From assembly GCF_048544455.1 (NCBI RefSeq), contig NC_133538.1, positions 447,405,311-447,469,310 of the forward strand: a stretch of DNA of 64,000 nucleotides, in the 5' to 3' direction. Origin of the DNA: Silene latifolia (taxonomy: Eukaryota; Streptophyta; Magnoliopsida; Caryophyllales; Caryophyllaceae). The notes below the pieces were generated by a model, which made no database searches, was not told the DNA's origin, and saw only the letters and a program-made list of their open reading frames with translations. Shown piece after piece: positions 1 through 10,261 of this stretch. Numbering within the stretch: position 1 is the first letter of the stretch; each line of letters opens with the position of its first letter. The translations under genes and the position numbers were made by a program.

Positions 1-489
1 TAATTTTTATACTATTAAATCATGTAGATAAAATTTAATCAAATAAAAATATAAAAATATTTTTTTTATAATTTTTTTTCACTTTTTAATATCTCTAATT
101 TGATACCATAGGTATCAGTCTCATACCCACCCCCCTCCATGGGTATGAGAAACCCATACCTCATGGGTTTGAGGTATGGGTATGAAACCTTCATTTCCGT
201 CAAACAAACACATGGTATGGGTTTGGTTCATTCCAAACCCATACCTCATACCTATATTGGGTGAATTAGCAACAACAACATATATATAATAGGAATTAAA
301 CATGATAACCAAACTAATAAGGATTGAAATAGAGTAAAGATGATAACAATAAAAGAGAGATAGCAAAATAACAGTAAATATGATTAAGGAATTAAAAGGA
401 ATAATAATACCAATACAAATATGAATCCGAGTAGAAAAGTGTAGAAAGAGAGTAAAATCCAAGAAACAATCGTCAGTGATAGAGTAAAA
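1..489. other. AT-rich unassigned flank
   Basis: This stretch is strongly AT-rich outside 110-260 and holds no convincing gene. The open frame on the minus strand at 121-462 has biased, hydrophobic composition and matches no family I recognise, so I treat it as chance. It lies beyond the apparent left end of the Athila-like LTR, so it may be the DNA into which that element inserted, but no target-site duplication can be read because the other end of the element is missing. Confidence 0.4.
119..251. repeat. Two adjacent hairpins of a GGTATGGG motif, possible MITE end
   Basis: TCTCATACCCA (119-129) pairs perfectly with TGGGTATGAGA (140-150) across a 10-nt loop. CCCATACCTCA (153-163) pairs with TGAGGTATGGG (170-180) across a 6-nt loop. 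A further copy of the motif in the CCCATACCTCA orientation follows near 237-247. Such clustered inverted repeats are common near the ends of small non-autonomous DNA transposons, but I cannot define terminal repeats or a target duplication here. The stems are seen directly; the MITE reading is inference. Confidence 0.5.
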
Positions 490-1053
490 GTGAATGAGAG
501 GAGTTACGCATTCTAGTGTTCTTTTAACATACGAAAATCGTCTCCTAAACCTAACCTATGGACTAATTACAAAAGCCCATACGAAATTAGGCGGAAAAAG
601 TCTATTACAGGATAAACCACTCGATCGAGCAACTAAGCATCAAACCTCTCGACCGAGTGGAAATAAACCACTCGATCGAGTAACTCCTTGTGATGTCTTC
701 TCTTTTGTATACTCGAACTGCTCGATCGAGTAACCTTCAATATATAAAGCATTCGATCGACTAGAAAAGTAGTCGATCGAGCTGTTTAGGCACGTTAGAC
801 ATTGTAACATCTTCCGAAACCAGCTCATGTGTCCTCAAAGTGTTAGATTCCAAGCTCCGGCTCCTCGTTCTCCATAAATGCATGCAAATGGCGATTTAAG
901 GCTCGATTTAGCTCCTCTTTGGTTTATTCCTGCAATTTACATAAAACGAACCAAAGTAGAATATTCGGGGGCATTTGTAGCCGGATGCTACATAAATATT
1001 ACAGAAACGCGTGTAAAAATGAGGTAAAAACCTTATATAAAATACACGCATCA
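490..1053 (-). repeat. Probable 3' LTR of the Athila-like element
   Basis: On the minus strand, a purine-rich tract ending GGTTTGGGGAGATT (to about 1054) runs straight into TGATGCGTG, a plausible LTR start. This arrangement, with a nearby GCTTGGGGACAAGCAAAG stretch, is typical of Athila and Tat elements. The inner boundary (1050 or 1053) is fairly clear. The outer boundary is a guess because the partner LTR is lost. A cluster of CTCGATCGAG palindromes lies inside it. Confidence 0.45.
617..783. repeat. Cluster of CTCGATCGAG palindromes (LTR copy)
   Basis: Six near-copies of the palindrome ACTCGATCGAGT (variants CTCGACCGAG, TTCGATCGAC, GTCGATCGAG) occur at spacings of about 20-40 bp. The sequence between the copies is not repeated, so this is not a simple tandem array. 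A second cluster lies at 2625-2816 in the same element, and related clusters occur in the unrelated LTR element on the right side of the window. Confidence 0.85.
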
Positions 1054-1081
1054 AATCTCCCCAAACCAAACCTTTGCTTGT
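1054..1081 (-). other. Polypurine tract of the Athila-like element
   Basis: The minus strand reads CTTGGGGACAAGCAAAGG and then GTTTGGTTTGGGGAGATT directly before the probable LTR start. In gypsy elements of this type the purine tract primes plus-strand DNA synthesis. The position and sequence fit that role; the function is inferred from the family. Confidence 0.6.
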
Positions 1082-1689
1082 CCCCAAGCAAACTATGAAT
1101 GCAACTAAGAATAAACAGTGGAACGGGAGCAACGCATCAGCTACAAATCACCCACGAAAACCAGTTTAATGCAACAACTAACAAGTGGCAAATGAGAAGT
1201 GCAAACGAATTAAATCAATATTTCAAACTTACTGAACCGTCGACCTTGCAAGACTCAAAAGATATCGGACTCTCACGGGTCGCTCATCACTCAAAATTAG
1301 GCACAAGGTGAGTATATATGTGAAAGATAGAAAGAAGTAAAGACACTCACCTAACTCGACCTATAAGAACATGCATGCAGTTAACATGAATAAAGTCTCT
1401 ACAACCATACATACGCATTCCAACCATACTTACGACCAAGACACATGCCGAGGACTTACATTTGGGTAAGTGAGGTAATGGGTAAGAAGGGGCTTAAAAC
1501 GAATTTGGATATGTGGAGTTAATAGCCAGGCTAGCAACAACGAATCCAAATTTTGAACTGCATCCCAACTTCGTATTCAATATAACAAAATGAACCGGTG
1601 CAAATTCCATGCACTCTACTCACGAAACACCAAAAACTCGTCAACTCCCCATAAGATATAAGTAAAACATGGGAGTGAAAATCATTATA

Positions 1690-1800
1690 CAATTTCTCAT
1701 TTTTTTCTTTGCAAATGATTTTTCTTTCTTTTTCATCTTTTTCGTTGTCATTTTTTTCTTTTTCATTTCATTTTTTTCTTTCATTCCCTTCAATTCTTCC
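1690..1800. repeat. Pyrimidine-rich tract
   Basis: About 110 bp consist almost only of T and C on the plus strand (TTTTTCTTTC, TTTTCATTTT and similar), that is, a purine tract on the coding strand of the element. It is low-complexity sequence inside the non-coding 3' region and may be a slipped or extra polypurine tract. Confidence 0.75.
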
Positions 1801-2624
1801 ACCATCTTCTGAAATCAGATAAAAATAACCAAACTGTAGTAAAACATTCTATACAGCTACTCATCACTAGCTCGGCTAGGGTAGGAATAATTATAGATAG
1901 TAGCTAATAGGACAAAAAGGCTATTTGGCTATGTGGGGCTCAAGGGTAGAATGAAATAAAAGGGAACTGCCTCTCCTAACATGTGTCACCATCCACTGAC
2001 CGAATGCATACAGGTATTAAGAAGACCAGACTCATGCTTATGCAAATTGATGTTACATTCCTTAAAGAGAGTACTACTCACATCCTAAATGAAACCGGTC
2101 ATGAATGTCACCAGTTTATAAAGCTCTAACCTCAGAATGTAATGTAGCATGCCGATATATGAATCAAGTCTATTCGTTCAGATAAGAGAGAAACAAAAAC
2201 TCGTAGATCATGCACATAATCATGCCACTAAATGTCAAGAATATGCAAGGCTAAAGTAAGGATTCAATGTAGCGTTAAAGTTCAAACGTTCCGAATCAAA
2301 TTAAATGTGAAAATTTTTGAATTTTATGATTTTTTTGAATTAAAAACGACAATGCATGCGAAAATAAATAAACGTGCAAGCAAACATGGAAGAAAACATG
2401 CAGACACAGATATGGATGCATACCTCCCCAAAACAAACCGTACAATGCCTCATTGTACCAAAAATAGGGAAAGAAATGCAAACTGAAGAGAAAAGGAGAA
2501 GTGGAGTTGGAATACTTACAAAACGTCATGAAGAGGGACCTCCCCAAACCGTCCATGAACATGGGAGGTCAAAGACAGTCAAATAGTAGCTCCATAGACG
2601 TAAAGTAGCAGCTGGAAGACGTAA

Positions 2625-2816
2625 CTACTCGATCGAGTGGCCTGGAACTGCTCGATCGATTGAACTGGTGTCTGGAAGGGTTCGATCGAGTAAGATAATC
2701 ACTCGATCGAGTGAACGTGTTTATGCAGCTGGTCGATCGAGTATATATATCACTCGATCGAGTGAATAATACCCCAAAAGTGCTCGACCGAGTAGAAAAA
2801 CTACTCGATCGAGTGC
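2625..2816. repeat. Cluster of CTCGATCGAG palindromes (internal copy)
   Basis: Eight near-copies of ACTCGATCGAGT occur in under 200 bp, several preceded by CTGG or followed by GAAC. Two copies (near 2700 and 2751) are perfect and extend to TCACTCGATCGAGTGA. The minus-strand frame through them reads repeated TRSS units, which I take as a by-product of the repeat. The motif also lies in the LTR of the same element. Confidence 0.85.
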
Positions 2817-2993
2817 TGTAACCTGCAGAACACGTATCAAAGCAAGGAGAAAATAAAAGGTGCATAAAAACAGCGTCTAAAGTTCAACAATAAGCTAAAG
2901 AAAAATAAAAAGTTCAACAAAAGTACAATAAAACAGTCCGGGCTGCCTCCCGGAGAGCGGAGGTTTAAGAGGTCCCGCACGACCTTTCTGGCA

Positions 2994-4752
2994 TCAATTA
3001 ACTGGCGTATCTAGCTCGTCGAAGTACAAGACTTCAACACGATTGTCCGCTTCATTTGACTCGTGATAATGCTTCACATATTGCCCATTCACCTTGAACC
3101 TACTACCTTCAGAATCTTCGAGCTCCACGGATCCAAATTTGGTAATAGCCGTCACCGTATAGGGACCACTCCACCTGGACTTCAGCTTGCCAGGAAATAA
3201 TCGCAATCGGGCATTAAACAGCAGCACCTTTTGCCCAACATGAAACTCTCGAGGTAGAATTCTCTTGTCATGCCATCTCTTCGTCTTTTCTTTATAAATG
3301 CGCGAGCTATCATAGGCATTAAGCCTAAATTCTTCCAACTCATCTAGCTACAAAAGACGATTTTGACCACACAACTTAGGATCAAAGTTAAGCTCACGAA
3401 TTGCCCTCCAACTTACATTCCAACTCAACAGGTAAGTGACATGATTTCCCATAAACTAACCTATAAGGTGATGCACCAATTGGTGTCTTAAAGGCAGTTC
3501 TGTAGGCCCATAATGTGTCCTCTAATTTAAGACTCCAGTCCTTCCATGATTTAGAAACTACCTTAGATAGGATCTCTTTCAACTCGCGATTAGAGACCTC
3601 AACCTGACCACTAGTTTGGGGATGATACCCCAAACCACGCCGGTGTTGGACACCAACTTTAGACAGAATAGAAGTTAGTTTCTTTTCTTTAAAGTGAATT
3701 CCCCCATCACTAATGACGACCCTAGGGACACCAAATCGGGGAAATATGACCTTTTTAAACATTTTTATCACGGTCTTGGCATCACAATGAGGTGAGGCAA
3801 TTGCCTCAACCCATTTCGACACATAATCTACAGCCACTAACATATACCTGTTACCTTTATTAGACGGGAACGGTCCTTGGAAATCAATGCCCCAGACATC
3901 GAAAACCTCGACCTCTAAGATGCCATTTTGTTGCATCTCATATCTCTTCGAAATATTCCCTGATCGTTGGCAAGCATCACAAGCTGAAACAAAAGACTTA
4001 GCATCAGCAAACAAAGAGAGCCAGTAAAAACCAGACAGAAGTACCTTAGCCACGGTGCGCGAAGGACCGTGGTGACCACCATAGGGAGAGGAGTGACAGC
4101 CTTCCAGGACTACTTTGGCCTCCCACTGCGGAATACACCGTCTATAGAGACCGTCTGCACATTCCTTAAACAAATAAGGATCATCCCAGAAATACTGCTT
4201 AGCGTTATACAGAAAACGCTTCCTCTGCTGCTGAGATTGGTCAGGCGGTAGCTTGCCACTGACAACGAAGTTAGCTATATCTGCATACCAAGGCTCTTGG
4301 TTAACAATAGACGATAAAACAGCAAATAAAGTATCGTCAGGGAAAGAATCATCAATAGGCAGAGAATCTTCCCCTTCCTGTCGCGTCAGTCGCGATAGAT
4401 GATCAGCTACAACGTTCTCAGCTCCTTTCTTATCCTTAATCTGCAAATCAAACTCCTGAAGGAGGAGTATCCATCTCAATAGCCGTGGTTTAGCCTTCTT
4501 CTTAGCAAGGAGATGCCTCAAAGCTGCATGCTCAGTAAAAACAGTAACTTCTGACCCAATCGAATAAGAACGAAACTTCTCTAAGGCATAAACTACAGCT
4601 AGCAGCTCTTTTTCAGTGGTAGTGTACTTCACTTGAGCCTCATCTAGAGTTCGGCTCGCATAGTAGATTGCATTTAAAGCTTTATCTTTCCGTTGGCCTA
4701 GCACCGCTCCTAGTGCATAGTCACTGGCATCACACATTATCTCAAACGGCAA
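2994..4752 (-). pseudogene. Athila-like pol, RNase H and integrase part (broken)
   Basis: The first half shows RNase H motifs: [12 protein letters not shown], then [17 protein letters not shown], then FTEHAAL. In the last motif the usual aspartate is glutamate. The integrase follows, with an HHCC zinc domain (H at GGHHG, CxxC at CDACQ) and a DDE core: D in GIDFQGPF, D in ISDGG, E in [10 protein letters not shown]. Near 3405 a frameshift breaks the frame and a TAG lies near 3345. The C-terminal module resumes at 3338 and ends at 2994. In an active element the product would copy and insert the retrotransposon; this copy cannot make it. Confidence 0.85.
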
Positions 4753-4767
4753 GTCCCAGTTGGGAGG

Positions 4768-6173
4768 CTATATGATCGGCGCAGAGACTAAAGCCTGCTT
4801 TAACCTGTGAAAAGCAGAAAGACACTCATCAGTAAACACAAAAGGGGCGTCCTTAAGTAGCAGCTGTGTAAGTGGTTTAGCAATTTTTGAGAAATCCTTG
4901 ATAAACCGACGATAAAAGCCGGCGTGGCCAAGGAAACTCCTCACCCCCTTAACATTAACAGGAGGTGGTAATTGCTGAATCACTTCCACCTTTGCTTTAT
5001 CAACCTCTATTCCCTATCAGAAACTAAGTGTCCTAAGACAACTCCCTCGTTGTCCATGAAATGGCACTTCTCCCAGTTAAGCACAAAATTAACCTCAATG
5101 CAGCGCTGCAACACTTTATCAAGGTTAGACAGACAATTAGAAAAAGCACAACCATAAACACTGAAATCGTCAATGAAAACTTCCATAATAGACTCAATAT
5201 ACTCTGAAAATATCCCCATCATGCACCTTTGGAAGGTGGCAGAGGCATTACAGAAACCAAAAGGCATCCTGCGATAAGCAAACACGCCCTGAGGACAAGT
5301 AAATGTAGTCTTAGCTTGATCGTCTGGGTGGATAGGGATCTGGAAGAACCCTGAATACCCATCTAAATAGCAGAAAAATTTATGAGAAGCTAACCTTTCT
5401 ACCATTTGATCAATAAAAGGAAGGGGAAAGTGATCTTTCTTGGTGGCGGCATTAAGCTGTCTGTAATCTATACACATCCGCCAACCAGTCACTACTCGAG
5501 TGGGTATTAACTCATTCTTATCATTCTTAACCACATTAGTCCCTCCTTTCTTCGGGACTACCTGCACTGGACTCGCCCATTTAGAATGACCAACAGAGTA
5601 GATAATACCTACGTCGAGCAGCTTCATTAACTCAGCCATCACAACATCCTGCATCTTCTGGTTCAGCCGGCGCTGACCCTGTCTGCAAGGTTTGTGATCT
5701 TCCTCCAGCTCTATCCTCTGCATACAAATATCGGGACTAATCCCCTTGATATCGTCCAATGAATAACCCAATGCTTTCCTGTTTTTCTTAAGCACAGCTA
5801 ACAAGGAAGTCAGCTGATCATTATCAAGCTTAGCACTAACAATGATTGGATATTGCTCAGTATCGTCTAAGAAAACATATTTTAGATGAGAAGGAAAAGG
5901 CTTACGCTCCGGTACCTTTACCTCAATGGAGCAGAGAGTTCTAATCATTTGTGACACTTGCTCTCCCTCAGCGTCGGTGAGTCCACGCTCATCTAAATCA
6001 TCTATAAGCAAATCCAACACAGCATGATCGTCATCTGGGTTATCTGCACACTCATAAAAAAGCATAAGAGCTTCTAGTGGATCCTTCATAAAAGAACCCG
6101 ACCAGAAGTCGTAAATAGACTCATCAATAATATCAACCGAATAACAAGTATCTTCTATCATTGGCCGAGCCAA
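4768..6173 (-). pseudogene. Athila-like pol, reverse transcriptase part (broken)
   Basis: The frame from 6173 to 5007 has the Athila linker (SHLKYVFLDD) followed by RT blocks: GHSKWASPVQVVPKKGG, GWRMCIDYRQLN, FFCYLDGYSGFFQIPI, RRMPFGFCNASATFQRCM and the catalytic VFIDDFSVYG. The two aspartates are kept. A one-base deletion near 5009 shifts the frame. The sequence continues as VEVIQQLPPPVNVKGVRSF (4989 leftwards), the usual start of the RT-RNase H connection, and meets a TAG at 4768. The upstream protease and gag are gone because the homology stops at about 6178. Confidence 0.85.
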
Positions 6174-6187
6174 AGTACTAGTGCGAC

Positions 6188-6239
6188 GAACAGGAATTGT
6201 ATATGAACGAACAGGAATTGTATATGAACGAACAGGAAC
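6188..6239. repeat. 21-bp tandem repeat at a gypsy/copia junction
   Basis: The 21-bp unit that starts GAACAGGAATTG occurs at 6188-6208 and 6209-6229, with a 10-bp partial copy at 6230-6239. It lies exactly between the gypsy remnant and the copia remnant. CTAGTGCGACG is present both at 6178-6188 on the gypsy side and at 6258-6268 inside copia coding sequence, 80 bp away. This looks like filler made during repair of a break. Confidence 0.85.
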
Positions 6240-6240
6240 A

Positions 6241-7372
6241 TCGAGTTTTTGTTGCGGCTAGTGCGACGTTCTTAGAGAAAGAATTTCTCGAGAACATGAC
6301 AAGTAATAGAACCTTCGAGCTGTCGGAGATTCCAGAACCAACAACCGAGGAACGGATGGAGGAGGTTATTCCTCCAACTATTGATACGGTTAATATTCCT
6401 GAGGAACCTAGGAGGTCGGGTAGAGTCTCTCATCCTCCGGACAGATACATTGGTATGGTTGAGGAGAATGACTTTTTACTCTTAGAGAGTAATGAACCCG
6501 TTACCTATAAAGGTGCTATGACCTGTTCCGACTCAAAGCTATGGCTCGAAGCCATGCAATCCGAGATGGACTCCATGTATGAGAATGACGTGTGGGATCT
6601 AGTTGATTTACCTAATAAGGTAAAACCTCTACAGTGCAAATGGCTTTACAAGATAAAGCGTTCTGTAGACGCGCAACCAGATACCTATAAGGCACGACTT
6701 GTGGCAAAAGGTTTCACTCAAGTGCACGGATTGCACTATGATGAGATTTTTTCACCTGTAGTCATGCTACGTTCCATTCGGATAATCTTAGCGATTGCCG
6801 CTTTTCATGATTATGAAATTTGGCAAATGGATGTGAAAACCGCCTTCTTAAACGGTTATTTGGAGGAAGAGTTGTACATGGTGCAACCCGAAGGTTTCAT
6901 AGATCCTGAACATCCTAAGAAAGTATGCAAGCTTAAGCGTTCCATTTATGGACTTAAGCAAGCTTCTCGGAGTTGGAATCATCGTTTCGACCAGGTGATA
7001 AAAGAGTATGGTTTCACTCGATCGGTCGAGGAACCATGCTTATATATCAAGTCGAGTGGGAGCAAGATTGTATTCTTGATATTCTATGTCGATGACATAC
7101 TCTTGATTGGGAATGACATTCCTCTCCTATCTTCGGTTAAAGAATGGTTGAAGAATCATTTCCAGATGAAAGATCTGGGTGAGGCACAACGCATTTTGGT
7201 AATCCGTATCTACCGAGATAGATCACGACGGACGTTATCACTTAGTCAGGAGTCTTATTTGGATAAGATTCTTGAGAAGTTCAAAGATGACCAACTCCAA
7301 GAAGGGGAACCTTCCAATGATGACCGGATGCGATTGAGCAAGTCTCGCCACCCACGACGCCCGAAGGATTGA
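6241..7372 (+). pseudogene. Copia-A1 reverse transcriptase fragment
   Basis: The frame enters in the integrase C-terminal region (RVFVAASATF) and runs through the RVT_2 domain: WLEAMQSEMDSM, CKWLYKIKRS, YKARLVAKGFTQ, MDVKTAFLNGYLEEELYM, YGLKQASRSWNHRF and the catalytic FYVDDILLIGND. Compared with Copia-A2 it keeps the 19-codon segment that A2 has lost. A small indel at about 7280 moves it out of frame, and it ends at a false stop at 7372. The first residues come from the junction repeat, not from the element. Confidence 0.88.
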
Positions 7373-7792
7373 GCGCATGAGTCGTGTTCCTTATGCATCC
7401 GCAATAGGATCGATCATGTATGCCATGATATGCACACGCCCGGACGTGGCATATGCATTGAGTATGACGAGTCGGTACAAAAGACTCCGGTGAAACACAC
7501 CGGATAGTCAAAAAACATCCTCAAGTACCTACGGAGGACTAAGGATTGGGTATTGACTTATGGAGGCGATACTAAGCTATGCGCAATCGGTTACGCAGAT
7601 GCTAGTTTCCAAACGGATCGAGATGATTCAAAATCTCAGTCTGGGTTCGTCTTCACTTCTAATGGTGCTGCGGTCAGCTGGAAGAGTTCCAAACAGAGTG
7701 TTGTAGCAGATTCTACTACTGAATTGTTGAATTATGATAAGCATGTACGGCACGTTAATTCCATGGGAATTAAACGTGTTCCTGAGTTGTAG
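7373..7792 (+). pseudogene. Copia-A1 RNase H fragment with internal deletion
   Basis: Out-of-frame sequence to about 7552 still matches the Copia-A2 stretch that includes SAIGSIMYAMICTRPDVAYA. An open frame from 7553 reads LCAIGYADASFQTDRDDSKS and SSKQSVVADSTTE. It then jumps directly to LNYDKHVRHVNSMG, the last residues of the polyprotein. The region that in A2 lies at about 60110-60385 is missing, removing much of RNase H. Confidence 0.85.
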
Positions 7793-8578
7793 TACTTGAT
7801 TATGGATTTGATACATTATCTTTTTCATATACTATTTATAACTTCATCGTTTTATATATAATATTTTGTTTTTCATGTGGATTGTACTGACAACATTGAA
7901 CGCCACAAAGTGAACTGAAGTACATCATATTTGTTTTGGTCCGTAATCGCCAATGTGAACTGATAACTCCGGCTATTATATTGTGCAGTCGATTGATGGT
8001 GGGTTCAACGAGCCATAAGTCAAACGGTTGACTGATCGATCACAGATGCGAGATTATAACGATACCTCATAGGACAACTTTTTTGTGACAACGTAATGGA
8101 GTCCTAAATGTGTAATAACATTCGGTGCCAGGTCGTGGATAGGACGTCCATTGTGTTCCTAGAGTCGATTCTTTTGACTATCGACTGTCTCTTGAGATTA
8201 AGGCAGTTTGTGGGTGACTTTGGTTTCTTTCTCACGGTCCGCCGTAACTGGAGGCTAAGTAGATTTTTTCTGGGTCATTTCATACTGTGCTTACATCTGC
8301 AGGATTCGAGTTGAGGAAAATATCCAACCCTTATCAGGTACAGTTATTTCTCAGGGCCACTCGAGGAGTTGTAACTGAAATGCATGGCCATTCTCGAATG
8401 TTGATTCGTTTATCAGTTAAGTTACTCTCTAGTCGGGGAAACCACTCTTGATAATGATCGCTTGTAAAATACGACCTTTGTGAATGCGGATTTGCAAATT
8501 GTTTTACATTGAGTGGGGGAAATTTTAGGATATGAGAATCGGTTATCGCACATACACTTGTGAGGACAAGTGGGAGTT
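7793..8578 (+). other. Non-coding 3' region and polypurine tract of Copia-A1
   Basis: This region aligns with 60453-61240 of Copia-A2 and more weakly with 36486-37252 of Copia-B. Shared blocks include TCAGGGCCACTCGAGGA and CATTGAGTGGG. It ends with GAGGACAAGTGGGAGTT, a polypurine tract directly before the LTR. An antisense frame at 8334-8600 has a counterpart in A2 but no recognisable domain. Confidence 0.75.
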
Positions 8579-9554
8579 TGTTGGAGCTTGTGTCCTCCAC
8601 AAATTAGTGTGATAACATTTGTAAATCTCTTACAGGTTCACAAGGGTATACTTCGTATATTTAATCAGTTGATTAATGTTTACCTAATAACGGTTGACTT
8701 GTTAGAAAGTTTGACGTTATTATCATACAGATGGCGGTGATCAACTGGTCCCTAAAGGTCACACCTATAGGATGTGTTTGAGAGATGTGGTTATAGAAAT
8801 ATGATCACATTGATGCCTAATATGACTAAACAGTTAGTCAATGTGTTGATGAGACAATTATTTAATGAAGATTAAATAATATTAGTTGAGACGAATTAAC
8901 TTTCAATTCGTAAATTAAATATAATAAGTTATATTTAATTAAATGTATGTAATGTTAGCTTGGATGAATTAATCTGTTAATTCGTAATTAAATGTAATCG
9001 GTTATATTTAATATCAACAAGATGAATGTATCATAGTGGTAATAGTGAGGGTACACAAACCAAGAGGTCATGGGTTCGATCCTCACTAGATGGCAATTTT
9101 AACACATTTTATACATTATTGGAATAACCACAAATAAGGAGATTATACTCCTTATTTCGGTTATAGTGAGCCGAATTAGGGAAGATTATATCTCCCTAAT
9201 TCACTCCCATATTTCGGTTACAATAAGAAGGAAAGGGTGATAATGATTCTATCCTAATTCTCTTTTAACCTAGCCTCCTCCCTCATCAGAAAAACACAAA
9301 AAACAACCTAATTTCACAGAAAATTTTAGATCGATTCTAGCATAATCAATAGGGCATATCTCATATCGTCTTGGGTGCAACTGATAGGCGAATATCTACT
9401 TTGATATTGTTCTTAGGCCGTATTTGCTAGGACCGAAGGTTATTTCTGAATCCTCTACTTTTGTTTATGTATTTTATTTATGACTAGTGATCGTCTTAAT
9501 TAAATTCGTTATAATCCTTCAATTATAAGGGAAGTATACAGATTATTTCCCACA
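8579..9554 (+). repeat. 3' LTR of Copia-A1
   Basis: The LTR starts TGTTGGAGCTTGTGTCCTCC and ends TTTCCCACA, matching both LTRs of Copia-A2 in length (976 against 978 and 979 bp). It is visibly more diverged from the A2 LTRs than those are from each other, so this copy is older. It contains a tRNA-like segment at about 9028-9096. Confidence 0.92.
9028..9096 (+). repeat. tRNA-like (Pol III box) segment inside the Copia-A1 LTR
   Basis: The segment has an A-box-like TAGTGGTAATAG and a perfect B-box GGTTCGATCC (9073-9082) at tRNA-like spacing. In the A2 LTRs the ends TGTCAT and ATGACA could form an acceptor stem; here the right end reads ATGGCA. It does not fold as a full canonical tRNA, because the anticodon arm is short, so I do not call a tRNA gene. 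It may be a tRNA- or SINE-derived insertion fixed in the family. Confidence 0.6.
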
Positions 9555-9581
9555 TTCATTTCTACTACATAGCTACAAACA

Positions 9582-9839
9582 ATGGCCAGGTTGATACTCA
9601 TAATGGTGGAAATGGGGGATAAGCCATCTGAAGAAGAGTTGGTTATGGTTCGGCAAGTCATAAAGGAAGCAGGGGATAAGAAGAAAAAAGCGGGCATGCA
9701 AAGTGAGAAAGACATGGCAAAGGATCAAGATGGGGTAGATGAAGAGGAAGCCATGAAGGCAGGGGAAAAGGACATGGAGGTGGGAGCCAAAGACACATTC
9801 TTATCATCTCCAATTGTTGTATATATACTAATTAATTAA
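9582..9839 (+). pseudogene. Charged Lys/Glu-rich segment of the CACTA gene
   Basis: An 85-residue frame is rich in Lys, Glu and Asp (EEELVMVRQVIKEAGDKKKK and similar repeats of KDM). It lies next to the copia LTR in the orientation of the downstream Ulp1 gene, so it may be an internal exon whose upstream part was lost. There is no recognisable domain. The last residues look like read-through into an AT-rich intron; a GT donor is not certain. Confidence 0.4.
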
Positions 9840-9888
9840 ATTTATTAATTAAAGTAGTGCATGCATATATACTAATTAATTAAAAATG

Positions 9889-10171
9889 TGAAGGTCGTTT
9901 GCAAGAAGCCTTGTGATCTTTACTACCAAACCTCTACAGTGGGATCGGGCAGAATTGCTATTGCTAGGGGAGTTGAGGTTGAAGGAAATCAAGACATTGC
10001 CCTCCGTGAGGGATGAAGGGAAGTGGAAGTGACCGAGTTATATCTAGAGAAGTATGGTATTCTAATAGTACCATGTAGTGATAATTGTCTTTTGCAAGAT
10101 GCCCTGGGTTCTATTGGGCAATGGCTTGAAGAATTCATTACTTTTGACATCTCCGGGGTAGTTATGCTAAA
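9889..10171 (+). pseudogene. DUF8039-like domain of the CACTA Ulp1 gene
   Basis: The frame reads CKKPCDLYYQT, then GRIAIARGVEVEGNQDIALR, one TGA stop, then YLEKYGILIVPCSDNCLLQ and DALGSIGQWLEEFI. The pattern of a small-residue/valine stretch followed by a valine-proline strand and D-A-x-G-S-x-x-x-W matches DUF8039, which precedes the Ulp1 protease in plant CACTA proteins. The in-frame TGA suggests decay. The domain call is from memory of the family pattern. Confidence 0.6.
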
Positions 10172-10261
10172 GCGAACACATTTTATATAATGAACGCCTT
10201 TAAATTTATTAGGGTAACCTTAACTAACATATAGTAAGTATTTGGATTTTTACATTTTCAG

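Larger units (their letters stand above)
1082..2993 (-). other. Non-coding 3' region of the Athila-like element
   Basis: About 1.9 kb separates the pol remnant from the LTR. Athila elements often carry an env-like frame here, but I see no long frame. Just left of pol is a GGGAGGCAGCCCGG stretch (minus strand, near 2942-2955), common after integrase in these elements. Two further GGGGAGG tracts lie near 2428 and 2540 (minus strand). The short frames at 2232-2586 and 2569-2865 are low-complexity products of the repeats. Confidence 0.6.
490..6178 (-). mobile_element. Degenerate Ty3/gypsy element, Athila-like, 5' part missing
   Basis: The element reads right to left. Its pol remnant (2994-6173) has the Athila-type order of a linker, reverse transcriptase, RNase H and integrase, followed by a long non-coding 3' region, a polypurine tract near 1054-1070 and a probable 3' LTR. 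The 5' LTR, gag and protease are absent because the sequence stops being gypsy-like at about 6178, where a junction with a copia element begins. The lineage call rests on pol motifs such as RMPFGFCNA and FIDDFS and on the purine-rich stretches between pol and the LTR. The element is defective. Confidence 0.75.
6235..9554 (+). mobile_element. Copia-A1: Ty1/copia element truncated at its 5' end
   Basis: From about 6235 the sequence matches the 3' half of the complete Copia-A2 element (58675-62219) in the same order: end of integrase, RT, RNase H, about 790 bp of non-coding sequence, polypurine tract, LTR. The 5' LTR, gag, protease and most of integrase are absent, so the element was cut at the junction on its left. 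The LTR ends at 9554 and is followed by CACTA sequence starting TTCAT, the only visible half of its target duplication. It is not functional. Confidence 0.9.

Noticed and set aside
2569-2865. Minus-strand frame of 98 codons with repeated TRSS units
   Set aside because: The repeats come from the palindrome cluster read in one frame; there is no domain, and the variants do not preserve a protein pattern.
7020-7032. CACTCGATCGGTCGAGG in the Copia-A1 RT as another palindrome cluster
   Set aside because: It is a single occurrence encoding conserved residues (TRSVEE) of the polymerase, also present in Copia-A2.
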